A stretch of 64,000 bases of DNA from the NCBI GenBank assembly GCA_023974075.1, contig CM043803.1, positions 5,243,495 to 5,307,494 of the forward strand, in the 5' to 3' direction. The stretch is from Chaenocephalus aceratus. Lineage: Eukaryota > Chordata > Actinopteri > Perciformes > Channichthyidae. The notes below the pieces were generated by a model that saw only the letters and a program-made list of their open reading frames with translations, searched no databases and had not been told where the DNA came from. Every line of letters starts with the position of its first letter. Position 1 is the first letter of the stretch. Made by a program: the position numbers and the translations under genes. Below, one piece after another: positions 58,965 through 64,000 of the stretch.

Positions 58965-61702
58965 GTAATTATATACAAACACTGCATTTGCACTTTTTCA
59001 CAAAACGAAAACCACACCATTGAGAAAGCTTAATGTTTTGTTTAATACAAAAAAACAGGGAAAGGCTTGAAAAACACTGAGAGTTGAGACTCAGGGTGCA
59101 GGGTGAGGGTCTCAGTGCAGGTATTCAGGCTCCATTGAACCCCCCTCTGGTTCTTGTGCTGAAAGAGGGAGTAACAGACAGGAGAAAGGGTTATACACAC
59201 ACAGCACACCTATTGGATGGGAAATGCCTTGGGGAGATAAGGTGTTTACTTATATAAAACAGTAGTATTAAACGTACCTTGTGTTTTCACTCTCACTTAA
59301 GTCCCTCTCCCTTTGCCATCAATCCAGAATCAGCTGAGCTGCAACATTATACAGACAGGTAATAATCAACAGAATCACAAGGACACAATATGGCTCTGCT
59401 AAAAACACTCACTCTTACACGCACCAAAGTTATATTTATCTAATATTTAACTCCCTCCACCCCCGCATACAATCCCGTTTATAAGCCCCTCTTCTCTAAT
59501 TCAACATGTTGGACGAAATGACATTAAGAGAACGGAATTTACAATTAAAAGGCTGTTCAACGTGTGTTGCTAACTTGCTATGCTAGCTTAATCTGTTATC
59601 TGTAAACGTTCCCTAAATCTACTAATTTAGAGATAATCCACTGACATCCTTTAATACACATGTTCATTAGAATCAGATGTACTGATAATATCCGCAATAT
59701 AAATCTTTAAACTTCTTCTTACCTTTAAAAGTCCGTCACGAACGGTCTATTATGCTACAACTCCACAGCTCTGCCAGCCTTGGCGCTAACTTCCGGGGAA
59801 CGATTGAGAGGCTCCACGATCCGCCATTGCTGTAAAAAAGTGGTCCATTGGAGTGAACGGAGATGTCGTAACTCTTCTATTAAATGGCTCTGGTTCTAGC
59901 TAATGATATGCAGCTGACTCCCTGCTTATCAAAGGACCTAAACAATAAGCGTTGCTTGGCAACGGCTTGTGGCCGCAAATTATAGCGCAGCATTATGCAT
60001 ATGATATGAGGGGTCAAAATCCCATGCTCATAAAATGCTCATATATTTTTTCTCTTCATTCCCCACGCCCCAAAATAAATAAATATACCAATTTTAGGAA
60101 AAGTAACGAAGTTTGAGCAGTGTGGGTTTTATATTAACAGAGTTACACATATTTCAAAACTCGAAGTGTAATAACTGCAGTTGCCTCCCTGTCAGAATGA
60201 CAAAGATCCTCAGTGAAGCACAAGCCCATATTTCTCACTACATTGTAAGAACAACTTATTAAAAAGATCAGTTCAATGCAACTAATATGGTCTTAGTGTT
60301 ATTGCATGATGTTAAAATTGGTTTGCCATGAATTTAGTGATGGATTGTAAACATTTGAAATGTAACATTTAAGTGTTTCTCAGTTACAAGGTTGTTGTTT
60401 TAATAAATCAGACACTGATGGTGCAAGGCTGTACTGTACCTCTTTATATAGGCTGTTTTCCCCTAACAAATATTTTTTGCGCTGATCAGGGGGTACGTGG
60501 CTGAATATTTGTTTCAAAGGGGGTACATTATTGAAAAAAGTTTGAGAACCACTGCCATAGAGAACCGCAGTGATCCTGCGTCCTAAACCCCGGAAGTAAG
60601 TTAGCATTTTTACCACTTCCCGTTCCTTCGACAAGCAATGCATTTTCTCCATAGGATTTTGGAAAATAGCTCGAAATAAGGTCTGTGTTTGACACAAATT
60701 GAAGAGACAGATCACGTTTTGTTCTACGACATTAAATACATCAGCAGTGACCCCACTAGGTGATTTTTGAAGAGATTTCGTGTCTGAAAAACAATGGTTA
60801 ACATGTGGCTGAATAGGACTACAGAAGTTGTCGAGGCCGTTTTACATCATTACACTGAACACGTAAACACTCCCGCTAAGTTTGTTTGCCCTGTTCTGCT
60901 TGAAAGCAAGTACCTGCCTCCTGCAAACTGTTAAAACAAACGCTTCAACTTATACCATTTACAATCTGTATGTTTGAATATGGATCTTAAGTCGGCGTGA
61001 CGTTGAAGCAGCGACCCTGCTGTAGTTCGTTTATAGCATAACGTTAGCATTTTGCTTCTGGCGACTAGATTTATGATTGGAAAATTATAATTTTAGGGTA
61101 GACATGTGGATATTATCTGGCTGAACAAAATGTGATCCGTTTCTTAAATGTGTGTCAACCACAGACCTTATTTCGAGCTATTTTCCAAAATCCTATGGAG
61201 AAATTGCATTGCATTTTTGTCGAAGGAACCGGAAGGAGTTTACTTCCGGGTTTTAGCACGCGTCACTGCGGTTCTCTATTCTGCTAATGTTGCAGGTTTC
61301 ATTTCTTTATTTAGTGCCTCTACTCTACTGTGATTTGTTTCCATGCTTTAATGTTCAAAAAGCTCTTTATTTTTCTCATTCTGCCTGTGCTGCAGCACCT
61401 CTTTTCACCCTTTGTCTGAAACCAGAACCCAGTCTGCTCTGATTGGTTAGCTGTCCGGCTCTGTTGTGATTGGTCAACTGCTTAAAGATGTCCCCCCCCC
61501 CTATCAAATACAATGTGTTGGAGAACGGGACAACAGCGTGAGTGTTACATAATGATGTCATTATGTATTGGAAGTAAACAAAGGAGTACATTAGAGGGAA
61601 CTTTGGAATTGTAGCTTTTGCAAACCATTTACATGCACATAAACCTATACAGCAGACTACAGGAAAGGGAACATCCCAAAAAGCACAATAGTGCTCCTTT
61701 AA

Positions 61703-62642
61703 GGCTTCCCTGGTACTTTCACTAGGAGTTAGGAGCCAGCAGCTCCTAAACATTAATACAACTCTAAATAAAAGTGTATTATATATATATATATATATAT
61801 ATTATATTGTAATGGAGCTTGGCTTAAAAGCAGACCAATTAGTTTCCACATGGAGATGCAGGACTTGTCAGTGAATGTGTGAGGGCAATAGGAGAGAGTG
61901 AGAGAAGCAGGGAGGGGGGCTCTATGCTAATATGTGTCAGTGCTGCTCACATCCTGGATGTGTTGGGCCTGAAGGAGGCAAAGCTGAGAGTGAAAACCCT
62001 GTGTGACCCCTGGAGGAGCACTTTGCCTGACACTGCGATGATTGACTGCTTGGCAGCGATGGTATGCAAATGTGTTTAATTTTTTCACAGTGCCAGGTTT
62101 AAATTTAACTTGGACCAAATGAGATGGAGAATAAGGGAAAAAATTACACAGAACATAAATGGAGAAATTAAATATGAGCCATATCAGAGCCATGCTACAA
62201 CCCTCCCATCCTCATTAAGACACATTCAGTCAGGCAATTAGAGACAGCTCCCCTTGTCTCTAATGTGCTCTTGTTCCTAATGGTCCCCCTTTAGGTCTGA
62301 AGCTCTCTTTATGAAAAAGGGAACATTACAACAAACTCCTCTTACACATTTGATCCAATCAACATCACATTTGGTCAGTAACCTTTTAAGACCTTAAGGG
62401 GGACTTTCCAACGTCGTTTTCGTGGCGTTGCAGCCATTTCTAGACACTTGCCCTACGTACTGATGTGACAAACTACATTACATTAACATCAAAATGAGGT
62501 GTCCACATTGTATGTGTCACATATTGTATTGAGCAACATCATTTTGTATAAGTGTGGGTTCTCTAGTACCACATATTGGACACAGGAAGTGGTGCAAGAT
62601 GTGCAATATGTCTATTCCAGCACAGTGCGTTCCATGCAAGAC
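61703..62642. other. Intergenic DNA
   Basis: Contains a short (AT)n run at about 61781-61802. No gene or other element recognised. Confidence 0.5.
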
Positions 62643-63718
62643 ATCAAATCAAATCAAGTTTTATTTATATAGCACGTTTATAAACGATTTTTGGTCGAGC
62701 CAAAGTGCTGTACATATAATAAAAATAGCCTACAGTAGAGACACTTTATAGCAAATACAACAGCACAGATTGTTCAGAATATCAGTATGAGAAAAGTGAC
62801 ACCCTCTGTCCTTAGACCCTCACATCGTACAAGGAAAAACTTCCAGAGAAAACCCACAGTTTAAGGGGAAAAAATGGGAGAAACCTCAGGGAGAGCAACA
62901 GTGGAGGGATCCCTCTCCCAGGACGGACAGACGTGCAATAGATGCCGTGTGTAAATCGAAGAGATAATACATTTTACAGCATATAGACCGAATGTTAGGA
63001 AATGCATGTGTCTGTAATAAGAAGATGAATCCACGAGGATGTCAGCTACAATCCTGTGGAAGCCATTAGGGAAGCAGCATGCCGAGACCCAAGGCAGGAC
63101 CGCAGAAACAGGTTCAGCCACGACCCGAAGTCCACGACTTAATCCAGAACTCAGGATAGAGGATCCAGGACACAGGACTACAGCAAGAGGATCAGCCTCG
63201 ATTCTGGATCCCGGCGTAGATATAGACACAAAACAAGAAAAAATATTTGGCTGGGTTAATCGGAACAAGAGAATACACAGACACAGACAGAGAGGGAACA
63301 GGTCATTGGATAAAAGTTATTCTTGATAACCCTCTAGAAAGATCTCATGAACTTCCCCACTCAATCTATCAAGACCTGAGCAGTTCTATTAGATAAGAAA
63401 GAGAGATAGGGAGCACAACAACCTATCTCTTCGTCAGATGCACTCCCCCGCTTATCTAAGTGTACCCCGTTACCCTCTACAAGGCCATAGACCAGCAGAG
63501 GGAAAATGGGGGGTGGGTAGGGTAAGGGGTTTTAAGAATAAACCGCAAGGGTCTAAAGGGAAAAAATATGAAATATAAGGTACTATATTTTAAGTAATCC
63601 TATCTACTATTCCTATATTCAAATAATGTATAAACTATTTTCAAAATACTTTATGAAATCTGTTATGTTATAAATATTAAAATAAAGAACTAAATGAATA
63701 AATGAATAGATAAATAAC

Positions 63719-63767
<49 letters not shown>

Positions 63768-64000
63768 AAACAAAAGCCAGAGAGAAAAAGTGAGTTTTAA
63801 GTGTTGCTTTAAAAACCCCCAGGGTCAGGGCCGACCTCACATGGAGGGGCAAAGTATTCCAGAGCCTAGGGCCAGCCGCTGCAAAAGCTCGATGCCCTCG
63901 GGTTTTAAGCCTGGTCTTAGGCACTATCAACAGCAGCTGATCAGCCGACCTTAAGGCTCTGCCTGGGGTGTAGCGATGAAGGAGTTCGGCTATATAGGCA
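62643..64000 (-). mobile_element. L2-clade LINE, 3' part, running off the window
   Basis: From the right edge the minus strand encodes AELLHRYTPGRALRSADQLL, GHRAFAAAGPRLWNTLP and FKATLKTHFFSLAF, the usual C-terminus of L2 reverse transcriptase (about 63771-64000). A long 3'UTR follows (62660-63715), with the familiar GGATCCCTCTCCCAGGACGG block on the plus strand, and the end is TATATAAATAAAACTTGATT with a TTTGA-repeat tail near 62643. The 5' part lies beyond the window. Confidence 0.85.
63717..63766. repeat. (TAAA)n microsatellite
   Basis: About 12 AAAT units lying between the L2 coding end and its 3'UTR. Confidence 0.92.

Larger units (their letters stand above)
58007..59892. mobile_element. 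Innermost transposon with a THAP-domain exon (1.89 kb)
   Basis: 8-bp target duplications GTTCTAGC at 57999-58006 and 59893-59900. The ends CAGCGCCATATAGATAGAAG and, inverted, CAGAGCCATTTAATAGAAG continue into a shared GAGTTACGACA; further in, both sides share ATCGTTCCCCGGAAGTT. An 8-bp duplication fits hAT or P-type elements; the THAP domain favours a P-like link, the CAG ends favour hAT. No DDE or RNase H-like catalytic core was seen, so the copy is non-autonomous. Confidence 0.75.
57498..60554. mobile_element. hAT-type element, third layer (3.06 kb with its own insertion)
   Basis: Exact 8-bp target duplications CCATAGAG at 57490-57497 and 60555-60562. Inverted ends CAGTGGTTCTCAAA and its complement TTTGAGAACCACTG are classic hAT termini. 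GGGGGTAC repeats lie inside both ends. No intact hAT transposase was found. Confidence 0.9.
57495..61276. mobile_element. TA-flanked palindromic MITE, second layer (interrupted)
   Basis: It starts GAGAACCGCAGTGA and ends with the complement, between TA dinucleotides at 57493-57494 and 61277-61278. The two arms (60561-60720 and about 61140-61276) are inverted copies, for example CCATAGGATTTTGGAAAATA followed by GCTCGAAATAAGGTCTGTG. TA duplication plus long palindromic arms suggests a mariner-type MITE. The left arm is split by the hAT insertion. Confidence 0.78.
57479..61702. mobile_element. TTAA-flanked element, outermost layer of a transposon nest
   Basis: TTAA at 57479-57482 followed by AGGGGTCCCATA, and at the far end a complement reading AGGAGCACTATTG before TTAA at 61699-61702. 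Removing the inner insertions joins CCCATA to TTCTGCTAATGTTGCAGG, a start typical of this fish element class. The body 61279-61698 has the GATTGGTTAGC / GATTGGTCAAC words seen in such elements. Confidence 0.65.

Noticed and set aside
62861..63268. 135-codon minus-strand frame near the window end
   Set aside because: It falls in the 3'UTR of the L2 element, downstream of the reverse transcriptase C-terminus, and is not conserved coding sequence of that clade.

Overview
This is vertebrate nuclear DNA, almost certainly from a teleost fish. The genes are split by canonical GT-AG introns. The intergenic and intronic DNA carries the usual teleost repeat set: L2-clade LINE tails, a Tc1 transposon, TTAA-flanked elements, hAT-type elements with 8-bp target-site duplications, and long (TG)n tracts. 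No bacterial operons, CRISPR arrays, rRNAs or tRNAs were seen. All recognisable host genes lie on the + strand.

Layout. (1) 72-152 is the last coding exon of a tweety-family gene, best match ttyh2, followed by its 3'UTR to about 1.35 kb. (2) 2644-38217 is kif19, a kinesin-8 family motor known for controlling ciliary length, in 20 exons with every splice phase consistent. The second intron is 19 kb and repeat-rich; intron 7 holds a Tc1 element with a full-length transposase frame. Exon 18 carries an apparent +1 frameshift at an A5 run. (3) About 39.96-44.9 kb holds a divergent gene whose product resembles the C-terminal DNA-binding/dimerisation (helix-span-helix) domain of AP-2 transcription factors. 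It has a non-coding first exon, coding exons at 41917-43337 and a possible short last exon at 44690-44749. (4) 45672-50057 is a five-exon armadillo-type gene resembling only the N-terminal part of RAP1GDS1/SmgGDS, ending in a tail with no recognisable homology; an L2 LINE fragment sits in its last intron. (5) 50.1-64.0 kb has no recognised host gene. It holds a 704-bp TTAA element, a facing (TG)n/(CA)n pair, a four-layer nest of DNA transposons at 57.5-61.7 kb whose innermost layer carries a THAP zinc-finger exon, and the 3' part of another L2 LINE running off the window end.

How the genes relate. ttyh2 and kif19 are neighbours in other vertebrates, so the left part is conserved synteny. In human, as I recall it, DNAI2 lies between TTYH2 and KIF19; here the gap is about 1.3 kb and cannot hold it. 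Nothing shows that kif19, the AP-2-like gene and the SmgGDS-like gene act in one pathway. The least described parts of the window are the AP-2-like and truncated SmgGDS-like genes. Family assignments come from reading motifs by eye against remembered family sequences; no database search was run.
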